Shown one piece after another: positions 11,932 to 24,300 of a DNA stretch of 64,000 nucleotides (position 1 is the first letter of the stretch; every line of letters begins with the position of its first letter). The DNA comes from Ophioderma brevispina (lineage: Eukaryota; Echinodermata; Ophiuroidea; Amphilepidida; Ophiodermatidae): contig JAMKCH010056607.1 in NCBI GenBank assembly GCA_023653785.1, positions 62,001-126,000 of the forward strand, in the 5' to 3' direction. Under the pieces are notes generated by a model that did not search any database, was not told the DNA's origin, and saw nothing but the letters and a program-made list of their open reading frames with translations. A program made the translations under genes and the position numbers.

Positions 11932-12360
11932 AGGGATGCTACAAAATTAGAGAATAACCGATATGAACGGTATTTATGAAATCGGGCCGATTATGACCTT
12001 ATCGGTATCTGAACGGTATCGGCAAAATTTTTTACCGATTTCAAATACCGATTAAATCAATACCAAACTTGAATTTGTTCCAAACTGATGGCCAAAACGG
12101 TGAACATAAATCGAAACTGAAACAATCAATTTATTATTTTATGTACATAAGTGTGTGTTTGTTGTTCCTAACTTACTATTTCGCCGTTTTTGTGGTTTAC
12201 CTAAATCGATCTGCTATTTTCTGGCAGCTACTGGCTGTCAAAAACAGCGATAACACCAAAAAAAACACAGAGAAAAAAATCGGAATCGGAATGAACTGAT
12301 TTTGAAATTTTAAAATCTGTAATCGGTATAACAGATATTAGGGTAATCGGTTAGACACTA
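11932..12360. mobile_element. CGGTAT/ATACCG-rich element, hAT-like
   Basis: Begins TAGGGATGC and carries repeated ACCGAT, CGGTAT and ATCGG units. These include AACCGATATGAACGGTAT near the left end and, near the right end, ATCGGTATAACAGATAT and TAATCGGTTA, an inverse of the left-end TAACCGAT. Multiply repeated ATCGGTATCGG motifs after a TAGGGATGC start are known from hAT-type elements in other animals. The 76-codon frame at 12069-12299 is a by-product. Exact ends and target duplication are unclear. Confidence 0.45.
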
Positions 12361-15300
12361 TACAAAATATTCCAATCTTGAACTAAATGAACCTACCACT
12401 AATTCTAAAACTTATAGCTATAATGAATACTGATGGCAACCATGCAATTGGTCATTGGAAATTTTCTCCATCGCAAGTTTAGTTCTCCTTTCATCAACAA
12501 GGCCTGCTTCAGCGACCCTTAAAGCCAAGAGACAGGGAAATGAGTGTTTACACTGCAGCAGGCTATCTCAGAATAAATATGAAGACTTCTTCAAGAGACG
12601 CTGAAAATAGATGTCCACATACTTGCAGACGGAGGTCAAACAACTGTTGGAATATCTAGGAAATTGAACTATCACCGCACACAACAGAATTTGACAAAAC
12701 GGTGCGATTCAGACGCTACCATCTAATTACAATGGCTACTTGATGACAAGCAACACCACAATAGATTCCATATGCTTGTGCACACACTATGGATTTCCTA
12801 AATAGAAGTATCAATATCTTGATAACTTTGAACTCATTTTGGTTGTGGGCCATTTCTGTTGTTGTTGTTATTGTTGATACTAAATGAAACAGTTAGTGCT
12901 CTCACATGACCAGATCCTACACACCAACCTGATGCTAGCCATGTCAAAATCAGGTAAAAAATTAGATGCAGTCACTCTTACCAAAAAGCTAACTTTGATA
13001 AATTTCTTACAAAATATACATTCACATTAAAATTCCAAGTTATGAACTTCTAATTCTAGTCATATGAAACATTATAGACTAAAAAGCAGTTGGAAATTGG
13101 ACTAAAATACCAAAAATTGGAGTGAAATCAAATGGCAGAAATTTTGGCCACAAATAATGACAAAATCAGGAAAATCCTTTAGAATCACTGGCCTGTCATA
13201 TGCACAAATTCAAATATAGGGGGTCCATGATTTGACCTGGTAGTAAAGGTGGTGTTAAACCAACAAGAACCACACTCTCCTGAGTGGCTGACAACACCTT
13301 TGACCCAAAACAGCCATACCACAGTCTCAAAACTTGCAAGCCCTTTCTGCTTTTATGATTTTGCAAAAATAAACACAGTTAACATAACTGCCTTCTCTCC
13401 ATCAGCACCACCCATCATCGACAGCCCACATAACACTTCATTGTGGAAGTTTGTTTTGGCACGTCAATGAAAACTTGCAATTTCTGTCACTCGGCCATCT
13501 TGACAATTTGTTTCCACTGGTGTCTTACACCCCACTAACATACCCACACACTCTTTCTAAAGACCGGGAGCCAGAGAGTATTTTTGGTAAACACTTGTAA
13601 ATGCAAAGCGACAATATTGTTCTTCCCGTCAGTCCTAATCATGCATGCTTCCAGAACATAGAGAGAGGTTAAGTCATTTTCTTAAAAAAGGTCAACACCC
13701 TATGTTGGGAGGGATTCAACCAGGTTCTTGCCGAACCCATTATTATGCAGTTTTGTTTTACGCATGAAAAGAACCTCAACAACCTATAGCAAGCGCCGAT
13801 ATTGTGCGCAGAACAGGGAGCCACTTTTTTTCAACCACCTGTGAGTTTTTAATACTTAATTGCTGGAATCAAAATGAATGCATAAAGTGAATGAAGTATG
13901 GCCAATGAAAGCGCTCACTGACCCAAAAGGTAACTACCCCAGAGGTGTGTTTCCTGTTTCTATTGTTGAACGTCTTTTTTCTGTATCCAGAGAACCAACC
14001 TTTCTTTTCACACCAAGAGTGGCGGGAGTTCAAGGCATAATAATAATAATAATACCAAATTAAACCATTAAGTGCGACAACTCTTGGATGCAATGGCAAT
14101 TTGAATTCTTTTTCCAAGTGGAATCTATGAATGTTTCTTAAATACAATAAAGGACAAAAGGCCAACTTCTAAATTCAGTATGCAAACTAAACCAAAGCAA
14201 AAAAAAATCCATGGCTGAAGTTGAAGCCAAATCTTTAGGACCAATACATTGCTCTGTGAACTCCATGCATGAATTTGAAAGTTAGCAGAACAAATGGTTA
14301 AGCTTTGTGAAAAGAAAAGGAGAGGAAAAAAATGGCAGCACACTGTTGTTGTTGGCAAAATGGTGCTGCGGTCCCGATGCATTATGATTTGGGTAGGGCA
14401 CGTAAAGGCCAGCCAGTACAGTCAGTAATGAGTGACTACTTTGCAAGGGTGTAGTCAGTACCTTCAAGGCAAGTTTTCACAGTACATTTCTTGACTGATT
14501 TGCCCCTCTTTATTTTAAAGTGGGACTTTGGGAACTTTGGTGGGTTTGGAACCTGGAGGCCATGGAAATGAACAGGCATGAACTGCTAGGCTTCAGGGCC
14601 TACTGGTTAATCAAAACAGGTGACAACAATGCTAACCATTCTAAAGAGTTAGCCTATTAGTTCTAGCAAAGCCTGGGATTGAGTTGTTTCACAAGCCCAC
14701 AACAACAAGAGTCCCTGACCTTAAGGAAGGAAAATTACATGCCAACAAATGACCAGAAAAAAGTGGGAAAATTTGTACCTACAAATGGATAGGCCAGCCA
14801 TTGACATAAATGGTTATTTTAAAACAAGCAGTAGTTTCTACAGCTAGTTTTCAAATCAGATGGCAAGTTATTTAAATAAGGCAAACTGTTTCTCACATCA
14901 ATTGGGGTTGGTTCTACAATCCAACCTTCAATTCAGATATTCAAGGGCAACAATCTAGAGCTTCTTAGTATTCATAAATCAATTAAGCTACTCACATAAT
15001 CTAACATTTAAGTACAAGTCATTAGAGATGCTATAAATCTATGAAGTGTTAGTACACTATTTAGGTTCTATTTCTAATAAAGGAATTTCATATACAAGTC
15101 AATAAACAAGGTTACTTGATAAAGAAAATTGAGTAATCTGTACACATTGTAGCTTTGTAACACCTCTGAATTCTCTTTGTCATGCCCCGAGCAAACCATG
15201 TGTAAATCCAAGCAAAAGAAGGTTTCAAAACTGGATCTACTACAACCAACAACATCAAGATCCTCAGCCACCATGTGAGTACTAATATAGAATGTATGTG

Positions 15301-15745
15301 TGTGTTGCCTATAAGAAATCCATTCCATCCTCTACCTCAGCACTTCAGTAATTGCCACTTCCTGACAGGACTGTAACCTCGGATGTGATGACGCTACATT
15401 GGCCGGCCGGCAACGTATAGTTTGTAAAAAATTAACTGCAGTAGGAAAAATTTCATTTGCGTTCCCTGTACTTGTTTTGCCTTTATAAATACATGGATTC
15501 TGAACAAGGTCTAGTTTTTTCTCCTCCTACAAAAAATGTAAACCTGACACTTGGAGAAGAGAAGTGTTCAGTTATGTGATAGCAAATGAAGCACTTTGCC
15601 AGTTTAGTTTTTAGGAATGCAAATTGAGTAGGAAAGCACCAATTACAGGCCCAAATTATGCTGTGTTGTGGAAAGAAAATATCGCCCAATTTCTGTGACG
15701 GGAACACTCATTAGACTCCCCATGAAACACACAGCCTGGACTTAC
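12361..15745. other. No confirmed gene; probably SPRED intron if the gene continues leftwards
   Basis: A very good minus-strand acceptor (pyrimidine stretch ending CTATTTTCAG) sits at about 12604, but the frame demanded by the upstream phase meets TGA after 10 codons, so no exon is called. An (AAT)n microsatellite lies at 14037-14053. Open frames at 13869-14165, 15074-15328 and 15483-15707 (minus) are not recognisable. Confidence 0.4.
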
Positions 15746-15783
15746 TTCTTTGATAACTCTAACATAGACGGCATTCTGGACTT
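15746..15783 (-). CDS. Candidate 38-nt SPRED exon downstream of EVH1
   Basis: This small minus-strand exon is inferred from structure, not homology. The upstream sequence ends CTAACTGCTTCTCATAG, a good acceptor, and the exon is followed by GTAAGTCC, a near-ideal donor. The EVH1 exon at 16044-16214 ends one base into a codon; taking the first two bases here to complete it gives an open frame EVQNAVYVRVIKE that ends exactly on a codon boundary. The intron between them would be about 260 bp. Vertebrate SPRED proteins are poorly conserved just after EVH1, so the peptide itself cannot confirm the call. It could instead be a chance pairing of splice-like sites. Confidence 0.35.
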
Positions 15784-16043
15784 CTATGAGAAGCAGTTAG
15801 ATTTACAAGGTGCCCTTGTTTGGTGATGACAATCCAAACTTACATTTTTGTACACAGATTTTATTTTAATTATAATATATATGACAACTTTTTAATATGC
15901 ATCTGAACACTCCCCTTCTTTTCCCCAATCCTACCTTCCGTAATATATTAGTCACAGGTAAAAACCACACAACGAGAAAGCAGGAAATGTTTCACATGTG
16001 GAGTTGAAACCCTATAAAGAAATATTAAAACTATTAAGATTAC
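15784..16043 (-). other. Putative short SPRED intron
   Basis: Sequence between the EVH1 exon donor (GTAATC) and the candidate 38-nt exon acceptor (CTTCTCATAG). AT-rich with no other feature. It exists as an intron only if the 38-nt exon is real. Confidence 0.35.
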
Positions 16044-16214
16044 CTTCTCTTAATTCCTCTATCGCTCGTTTGAACCCCCTGTCAAATGCTCTCGCATCTG
16101 AAGGAGACCTAAACGTTAAACCAAATTTTCATCGTCGGGTGTCCGCCAATGCCGGAATGTAGGATCGACTTTGTTATACTCTACATCTTTCCGCAGCTGG
16201 CATTCCAGCACTCT
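16044..16214 (-). CDS. SPRED EVH1 domain, C-terminal exon (one frameshift)
   Basis: The minus strand has acceptor TTTTTATTTACAG, then an open frame starting [20 protein letters not shown] followed by RHWRTPDDE. This corresponds to the SPRED signature VLEC.L.KD..YNK..PTF.HW. After DDE the frame hits a stop, but one base over it continues [17 protein letters not shown] and [10 protein letters not shown], matching the family's [19 protein letters not shown]. The slip falls at an A4 run (plus-strand T4 at 16126-16129); one more A would give the expected DEKFGLTF. The donor is GAGAAG/GTAATC. The exon starts on a codon boundary and, allowing for the missing base, ends after the first base of a codon. 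It encodes the last half of the EVH1 fold including the C-terminal helix (DARAFDRG...AIEEL). Identification of the family is firm; paralogue assignment (SPRED1/2/3) is not meaningful for an invertebrate gene. Confidence 0.93.
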
Positions 16215-16244
16215 CTGTAAATAAAAAGATGGAAAAGGACTGTT

Positions 16245-16560
16245 AAGGAGAAACTGTGACAAGCCTCAAATTTGTGTCCAAATTTTGGTATCTTAAGAAA
16301 GATAAGCCCCCTACCATTTTTGTCATTTAGCCTGTGGAATCTTGGGATGTTGGTTTGGATGTTATGAGCAAAAATGTGCCCCATTTTGGTCAATTAATAT
16401 TAATTTTACACAGTACTCTATGGGGATTACAAAATCACATTTTTAGCTCTCACACCAAAACAGGTTAAAATATCAGCGCAAAACTTTACACATGGGGTTT
16501 TGGGGTGAAGGCCATTCTATCAAGAAGAAAACTATATACTTTAATTGGGTCATCCCCCTT
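16245..16560 (-). repeat. Dispersed repeat family R1, copy 2
   Basis: Inverted copy of 3415-3720, collinear over about 250 bases with many substitutions and small indels. Its nearer end lies only about 30 bases upstream of the acceptor of the SPRED EVH1 exon at 16214, so the repeat supplies part of the region where the branch point would be expected. Open frames here are by-products. Confidence 0.8.
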
Positions 16561-16589
16561 TAACCCTAACACACCCAATACTCACCCAT

Positions 16590-16680
16590 GGATATCATTT
16601 CCAATCTTCTTTACCTCCTATCCATTTACCCCTTCCCTTCCTCCCAGGAGAAGACGACAAGGGTGTTAGGCTTATAGGCC
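16590..16680 (+). mobile_element. Truncated S1 SINE (3' tail only)
   Basis: TTTCCAATCTTCTTTACCTC, then ACCCCTTCCCTTCCTCCCAGGAG and CGACAAGGGTGTTAGG, matches the 3' tail of the adjacent full copy (ATGTCCAATCTTCTTTATC, TTTACCCCTTCCCTTCCTCC, GACGAGAACAGTGTAAGGG). The tRNA-like head is missing. Confidence 0.65.
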
Positions 16681-16749
16681 TAATATCTCTCCCCCTTTTT
16701 TCAGGTAAGAGATACCATAACCCTAACATTACCCAAACTCACTGAGCTC

Positions 16750-16980
16750 TACAAAATACAGCAAGTCCCAAATCATGCGATGAGATCATCATACGGATAC
16801 ACATATGGGTATGCCAGCGACACCCTCATGGCTTGCCATCCCGGGTCCTAGGACTGAGTCACTAGGGGCCTCTGGTTTGATTCCCACCCAAGATGTCCAA
16901 TCTTCTTTATCTTTTATCTCTTTACCCCTTCCCTTCCTCCCGGGAGATAGGCTAGAGACGAGAACAGTGTAAGGGTTAAG
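16750..16980 (+). mobile_element. tRNA-derived SINE (family S1), plus-strand copy
   Basis: Shows GCGATGAGATCATCATACGG, ACACATATGGGTATG, GGCTTGCCATC, the B-box-like GGTTTGATTCCCACCC (about 16874-16889), then AAGATGTCCAATCTTCTTTA and a C/T-rich tail with CTCCCGGGAGA and GAACAGTGTAAGGGTTA. These are the same blocks in the same order as the minus-strand copy at 6263-6530. The B box is two bases off the consensus, so this copy is probably silent. Confidence 0.75.
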
Positions 16981-19829
16981 TTACACGATTTAGAAACAAG
17001 GACTGCTAGAAAATCTGACTAAAAAGGCAAGCAAGCTTATGAATCATAAGGAATTTGGAATAATTCATTACAAACAGGAAACATGGTTAAGCATGCAACT
17101 GAAGAGTTCACAGGGAGCTCCCAAACCAGTGTTTCCTTTCTTCTTATTGGATTAATACATTGTATACCAGAAGTAACTCCACTACATGACGACTGCACTG
17201 TTCAGTTTTCACATTAGCCCCAGTCTACTTTCCTTAAGGTCAATTCCCTTGACCTTTACCTTGGCAGCAAGTTCAACTTTTATTGAACAGTTCAATTTTT
17301 ATAGCCTTGAAATTTATGGATGGTGTCATCAATTAGTCACAACAAATTTTTGGAGCATTTTTCATTTTGTCAAAACCAATTGGAACATTTTTACTTAACT
17401 GTGCATGACAATACTGGCTACATTCATTGACACTTTGAAAGTGAGGCTGTAAAACCAAAAGATTGAAAGGCAAAATACCACATGCTCTACCTACAAGAAT
17501 TCTCTACCCCCAACCTTCCCATATCCATCCCCACTACCAGGCACATATTTATTTCCCCCTCTTTTCTTAAGACTTGTGCTTTGTGATTCTTGAATTACTT
17601 TCTTTGCATCCACCATGCCTCTTTGAAGTCTTTTACCCTGGCATGCCTTTTGTGTTCAATGTTTCATAATCTTTTTGCAAACTTTTCATCCATGTTTCCC
17701 TAAGGCAAATGAGCAATCCAATTGGGTGCATTCCATGAAGATTTAACTTTGGAGCAGCATTTGTCTGGGTCAAGAGCTTTTTTTCCTTTTATATGAAATA
17801 TTTGGGAACTCTAAAATTTGTACCACATTGTTCTTTTCTTGCCCCTTATAATACTGTGCCGATCATGACCTCATGAACTCACTCTCAAGCTAAATGTAGG
17901 ATTCTGTCTACATGTACACGTAGACTTCGCCATACCTCAATGCTGAGAAGGGGAAAAAATGGCTTTCAGAATTTTTGAAAGGGACTCTTGGCTCACAAAA
18001 CGCCAACCTTGCTTAGTAAAATGCTAAACCAAGGACCAACTAGACCATGGTCTAATGGACCAACAGGAACAATTATCCCCCAAATCACATTTGTTTGGAT
18101 CTGTTTTGTCTGAAGTATGGACTGTAGCTTAAATATGTGTAAAATAACCTTGCAAAGATAACCTGATAATGAAGCAGGCCAAACTTCCTAAGTACTGGAG
18201 ATTTGTGACAGCTTTGTTGAACTTATTAGGCCTACATGTACATAGTATTTGGAAAACTGAATAAAGTGTATGCATGCCTGGACCTCATTCCACGGTCTTC
18301 ATGTATTATTGGATGAACAATGCTATTCCTGGTAACTAAAATTTTCCAAAACAAGTGAAGTTGTCTGAAAAAGTGAAAACATTCATCAAAATGCCTTTCA
18401 TGCTAGTTAACACAAAGATTTTCAACTTGACAGTGGTCTTCAGCAACCAGCACTTTTGTCTAGTAATTAGTCAAGCTGATAACCCATCATACATCATATC
18501 TTTAGAACAAAAAAAGTTAAATTGGTAGGCGGAAATTGTGTGTGAATAGGTTTACCATGTCAACAACAGACAGACTATTTTTTACTTTTTTTTTGTAACG
18601 CAAGTTGAAGTTCCAGTCTACAAGATCCATACAAAAGGCACCGACAAAGTCAGCAAGCACAAGTACAGACTGGCATTTAGGATATGACAATGGCCGTGTC
18701 GGTTCACCAGTAGGCCAAATGAGCCTCATGGCGCCATACCCAAACACCCACAAAGCGATTTGCTTTACATCACATCATTTTACTACTAGTGTTTTTAATT
18801 GATCCAAGTCCACCCCCAACAAGCACAGCACAATTGCATTGCTGGTATGATGATCCATTAATATAACCGAAGATACCTGAAATAGATTATCACACACAAT
18901 ACTTTGTACATAACAATGCCTTCATTGCCTTGGTATATAATGGGTACTGGTACATAACACAAAATGACTAAACTAGGTAATTTTTCAAATTCAGAGCATC
19001 CAATACCTATTCCCATTAGATGGCACCAAAATGCCATTATCAGACTACTAATCACTCTAAATTGTAATTAGTTTGTAACATATTTTCTAATTTGTAATAT
19101 AATGAATCATTTGGCTTCAGTACTAAAATTGTTTCACCTTCTTGGTTCTTGTACCATATACACATGTAGTAAACATAGCCTACATGATCAAATTAACACT
19201 AATTTTCTTATTATTGATCTTCACAGGGAGTGATCACCCAGTCTAATTGACCCATCTTATCATGCATGAATTGTATAACATTCCATACACATGATTTTCA
19301 TACTACTGTATTTTCTACACTACACATGTATGTACATGTAGGTCTTTCTACAAGTGATATCACATCAAAGCTTCCATGTGAAAGGGAAAAGCCGTCTAAC
19401 TAGCACATTCTATTAACAATAACAAAACATGATGATACAACTACAATGACATGTATGTAAATAAATCATTACACAATATTTTGCTTTTTTTGTTGACACC
19501 AACTTATAGGATACAGGAAATTTGTCTATTGTATGACAAAATCTAATTGATCACTCTTAGCCCAGCCAATCTATACCACTACTGACAAAGTGGTCATACA
19601 AACATGGTACCTAACGTAAGTGATTAATCTTGTACATGTACAGTTTCAACAAAAATGCAAGACTACAAATTTTGGTCATTGCTTACTTGTTTCAATCACT
19701 TATTTTTGTTAGCATTTACAGACTTGCACAATTGAATCTATAGATAACACTTTATTAACGTAGTTATTGTGCTTACAACTAACGTGCTGGTACATACTGT
19801 AATATGATACACCTGTCCATTAAAATTGG

Positions 19830-20260
19830 AAGCTAGGGTTAGGATTTTAAAACATGGAGCATCTCTAACCCATAACATCTGGGACCTAATTTTGCTGCCG
19901 CAATCGGCACTCATAGCACTCGGGCATTTAATGCTGCCTGGGCATTTATCCTCTATTTCCTTGGAAAAACTGTTGATGTCTCACAGGCTAGGCAGGAATG
20001 CCCAGAAGGCACTCATAGACAATAGACATCATAATCCTAAGGGAAATGCCCAGCAGGCACACATACATTTTCAGATTTTTACCTTTTTTTAATTTTGTTT
20101 TTGTGTTTTTTTTTTTCCTGCTGAGGGTGGGGAAAAGCCAGCAGGCACATAAAATTCCTTTCCTAGGGTTAAATGGCCGGAAGCACTTATCATCAGCACT
20201 GGCCTATTATTTTTTCACTAAATGCCCATTAGGCATTTATCAGCACTCCAATAACCATGA
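19830..20260 (+). repeat. Irregular repeats of AATGCCCAG-AGGCAC
   Basis: A field of related short units: AATGCCCAGAAGGCACTCAT, AAATGCCCAGCAGGCACACA, AAAGCCAGCAGGCACATAAA, AAATGGCCGGAAGCACTTAT and AAATGCCCATTAGGCATTTA, with GGGCATTTA in inverse sense upstream. Spacing is irregular (30-110 bases), so it is not a simple tandem array. Overlapping open frames of 86-88 codons result from the repeats. Confidence 0.55.
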
Positions 20261-20329
20261 TTGCCAGAATTCAGGTTTTACACTGAAATGTCCTCATGCT
20301 CGATAATCTGTTTTTAAACGCTAAGAAAA

Positions 20330-21330
20330 CTTTTCAATCATTCAGGCCGCGACAAATATATTTTTCTAGCTTGCCCGATCGGGCACCCTCATGGAGAAAA
20401 CTGCTTGCCAGAGACAGTGAAGAACATGCCCGAAAAGTACCGCGACGATTCTCAGCGGGAAATGAGTCCGTACAGGACAGCCAGCCGGCTGGTCTGAAAA
20501 TGCTGTACCGCGGGAAAAACACTGATGATTAAAAAACGTTCTGGGAAATTCCCCAGCCAGTCGAAAGCCTTCAACATTACTGAATCTTTATGACTTTTCA
20601 GCTCATGACCACAGGTAATACGTCACCCACGTGTAATTCTGACACAAAATGCCAAACTGGTAAGATTTCTCTGAGATGCTAACACTGAGTTTAAATCCTT
20701 TTCTTGTGTCAAAACAAATGATACGCACGTGGGCCATGCGCAGGGTTCACCTTCGGCCATTTTGTAATTTTTTCAAGCTAAAATGACGTACTTTAGCAAT
20801 AAAATACATGATGATATAATTTAGATTTCCATCTATGGTAGTGTTTCGAAATGGATATTTTTTTTAAAAATAATTCAGATGTAATTACCGTCGTTTATTT
20901 GTTTATTGCAATTAACATATGAATGGAAGCTATTTCACGTAGTTGTTTGGTTTCATCCATTTAATACATGGGGGTGAGATAATGTTATTGTAAATACTGA
21001 ATCAGGAAAGAATTTTCAGCGCTTTTGGCACGGAAAATACCAATATCAGTGCAAGAATCGCGCGTTAAAGCTTGGTTTTCTACACGCCGATCACCCGGAC
21101 CCAATTAGGAATCAATTTTGGAGGTGAAGAGGTGAAATATTTAATTTTGTTGGAGGAAAGCTGTCCCGCGGAAAATCGTATTCGGCTTCCCGGGAAATTT
21201 ACATTTTCCAGCCCTGTTTAACCTGTTTAAGATGCGAAAATAGTGGCGAGCCAAGATCGTTTTACCTGGGACCGCTGGAATGGGAGGAAAGCAATTACGA
21301 TCGAGCATTCCCAGCGGTCTGTCGCGGTGT
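20330..21330. other. CpG-rich intronic block with hairpin
   Basis: Markedly richer in CG dinucleotides than its surroundings at 20340-20540, 20590-20760 and 21030-21330 (CCGCGACG, GATCGGGC, CCCGCGGAAAATCG, TTCCCGGG). An inverted repeat, GACCGCTGGAATG (21270-21282) against CATTCCCAGCGGTC (21306-21319), could form a hairpin. It may be an internal regulatory island or a decayed transposon. The 78- and 62-codon frames at about 20300-20530 are not recognisable. Confidence 0.35.
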
Positions 21331-24300
21331 GTAATGATTATCTTCTTTAAATTTTGTTGTCTTTATTCATTGAAACGCGTAGTTAATCTAAAGGAATATG
21401 GTCTAGTACTTACTTTTTTCTGATTAATTAGTGACTGATTGGGAGTAAAGTCAGTAAACCATAAACCATTTAGCTGATATTTGGACCCGGGATTGGACTT
21501 GCCCGAACGGGCACGATTACCTAAAGTTGTAATTGCCCGAACAAATTTCGACTTAGTCCCTGGGCTATCGGAACAGGGCGATTGTAGCTCCCACGGGACT
21601 GCAAGTCATTCAGAGATGATGGGTGAGTACACAGAAAAAAAGTACCTGAAATGATAAAAAAAAACATCAATTTGGGCAAACAGAGCAAGTCAGGCTGAAA
21701 ATTTACAAAAAATGCAGAAAAATGTGAGTAAACAATATCCTGAATACTGGCATAAACATGCTAAAGGTTAAACCGCGCTGATTTAGTACAAGAACTATTG
21801 CATTAAATATAAATCTAGTTTTTGATATTTTTTTTTTCAAGTCATGGGCAACACACCCTGAATACTCTTACATCACCCATATGCCAAGGCCACCCCATTA
21901 ACTACCTCAACAACACTCATATTCAATTCCTATTCTGTCAAGCTGCAGAAAACCCACTGCTTAAAAGCTGCAAACTTTTACATTCCTTAAAAGGAATGAA
22001 TAAAAAAAAAGAACCAGGGGCGGTGCACAGAAGAATGATGCTCATTTAGAGGGTTCATTTAAGGTCAATTTCCCCTCACTATCTCCAAGACAGACAGGGA
22101 GGGGGAATATGACCTAAACATAACTCATAGTGAATTTTCTTGACACGTCTGATCTAAAGTACACTGTTAGGTTAGGAAAGTTTTGCAAATAAATTGTGAT
22201 TGTTGAAAAAGCTTTGCATCAGAGACCGTCAAAGTTGGGTCAATTCTACAGGTGACATTGGGTAAATACAAATACGTCAATCATGGTAACTTGTAGGCTA
22301 CTTGTAAATTCTGCCCACACGTAACAGCCAGGTTACCACGTGACTTCACACTGCTACTAAGTTAATTTTTAGGACAACTGACATCTTTTTCAAACAGTTC
22401 AACAGCAGCGTGATAAATGTACTAACAGAAGCGATAAAGTCCAGTGCTGAGTGTTCACGGAATTCAAAATGATTTCCCCAACTGACAATATGAGGGTTTT
22501 TTTTTTAAATTTACTGAAGTGAAATACTTTCCATGGGATTTTGATAGTTCAGTAAAATTAGCATGTGAAACAGCATACATGTATGGGCAGCTGCACTGCC
22601 GATTTCATGGAATTGTGACTTTTCATCTTTAATGATAGCTAGAAATAAGAATATGTGGCAAAAAATAATCTGTGATAGTTGCATGTATACTGTACAAAAC
22701 AGATGTCAGCATCACATGTTTAACAAGTATGTACATGCATGCATGTAGGTGCCTACATGTATAATCTCATGATTATAAGCCAGAGAGAGGTATATCAGGT
22801 TTTGATCCTGGCGATACCACCTAACATGTCTCATTGGGGGGACGTTCTTTATTGGCCAATGCAAATAAACGCTACCGCAAAAAGATCACTGTTGTAATAC
22901 AGTTAAGGCACCGCAAAGGGCAGAATGACTGACAGTATGGCATTCCTCCGTACCACTCGGCCATGTGCTGTTATCTCACCTAGGTGACGATGGAAAACCA
23001 TTTCCCGTTGGATTTGGTGTGGCCCAGTCTGCAGCCACCAGTGCTCAAACAACAGGATTCATTCACCACCACAAAAAAAAAAATTTGAAAGCCACATGTT
23101 CTGTGGTGACATCATAATGCGAAGCCAGTTTTGGCAAAAAAGAGTGACAAATTTAAGTTTTAGAAAATTCGGATTTTTAGAATGAGGTTTGGTTTTTGCG
23201 TGGAGATCAAGATAATTCACAGCAGACATGGATAGTTACATTGTAGGAGCATTGGGAGTAATGTTTAAGTTGATTGTTCGCTGCGTTTCTTGATCTGTCA
23301 TCACAGGCGGAGGTTAACACTCATACCATCGCTGGCAAAAGTGCAAATCTAATACCGGGAGATCAGGGTCCACTGTGCATAGAGCCCGAGGGGGAAAGAC
23401 CTCGGTCGTTGCCTGCAAAAAATTATTCTACGCTGATTAATTTACATCTTGCCACCAAATACATGTAATCTATTGCATTTAATGTGTTTAAAGTCTATTA
23501 CAGGTGTACATGAATTAAAGTTTGGAAAAGTTTAATTTTTTTTTTTTTTTTTTTAAATAAAGGCTAAACTTTGTGGTCAAATTCAGAAGTTACCAAAAAG
23601 TACCTAAATTCCAGCATCTTTGTCAATAAATTACTGAACTGGTCCCCAAGTAAGCAATACAACAACAGATTAGTGTAAAACTTGCCGTGTTTTGAGAAAA
23701 ATTTATTCTAATCATACAATTATTCTAATCATACAGGTAAGAATTATCATTAACAAGTAATTTCCATCAAACTTGCTATTTCTAAACAGCACAACTTGTT
23801 TGATGCCAGAAATGTGTTCTGCAAGTCCAATGCGTACCACTGCCAAAAAAACATCTGTACCTCATTAACTTCTTCGCTGTAAAAATGGTTAAATTTGTTC
23901 TTCCAGACTCAGTAAAACTGATTCATATTGTTAATTCCCGTATCCCCCTCCCACCCATAATGTAGGCCCAATGTTTCAAATGACGCATGTTTGCAAGGGG
24001 TTGTGACATTTTATAGACATTACACTTCTCTAAATTAGGCCAAGATATTTCTGAATCGAAGTGCTTTTGACAAGGTATCATTTTTATGTCCACCATGTGG
24101 ATCAGAATCTGGTGTACATATGGGGTGAAACTTGTAACATCTTGGGGTCGGATGTTTTAACATGGAAGAATTATACAGTTCTGGAACACAAGTTCCAAAC
24201 AGTTATAGAAAGGCAACCCATTTTTGCAGTCTGAAACACACAAAAAATATTAATGAAATATTTTGTTTTTTTTTTTTTTTTTTTTTAAAACTCTCACAGA

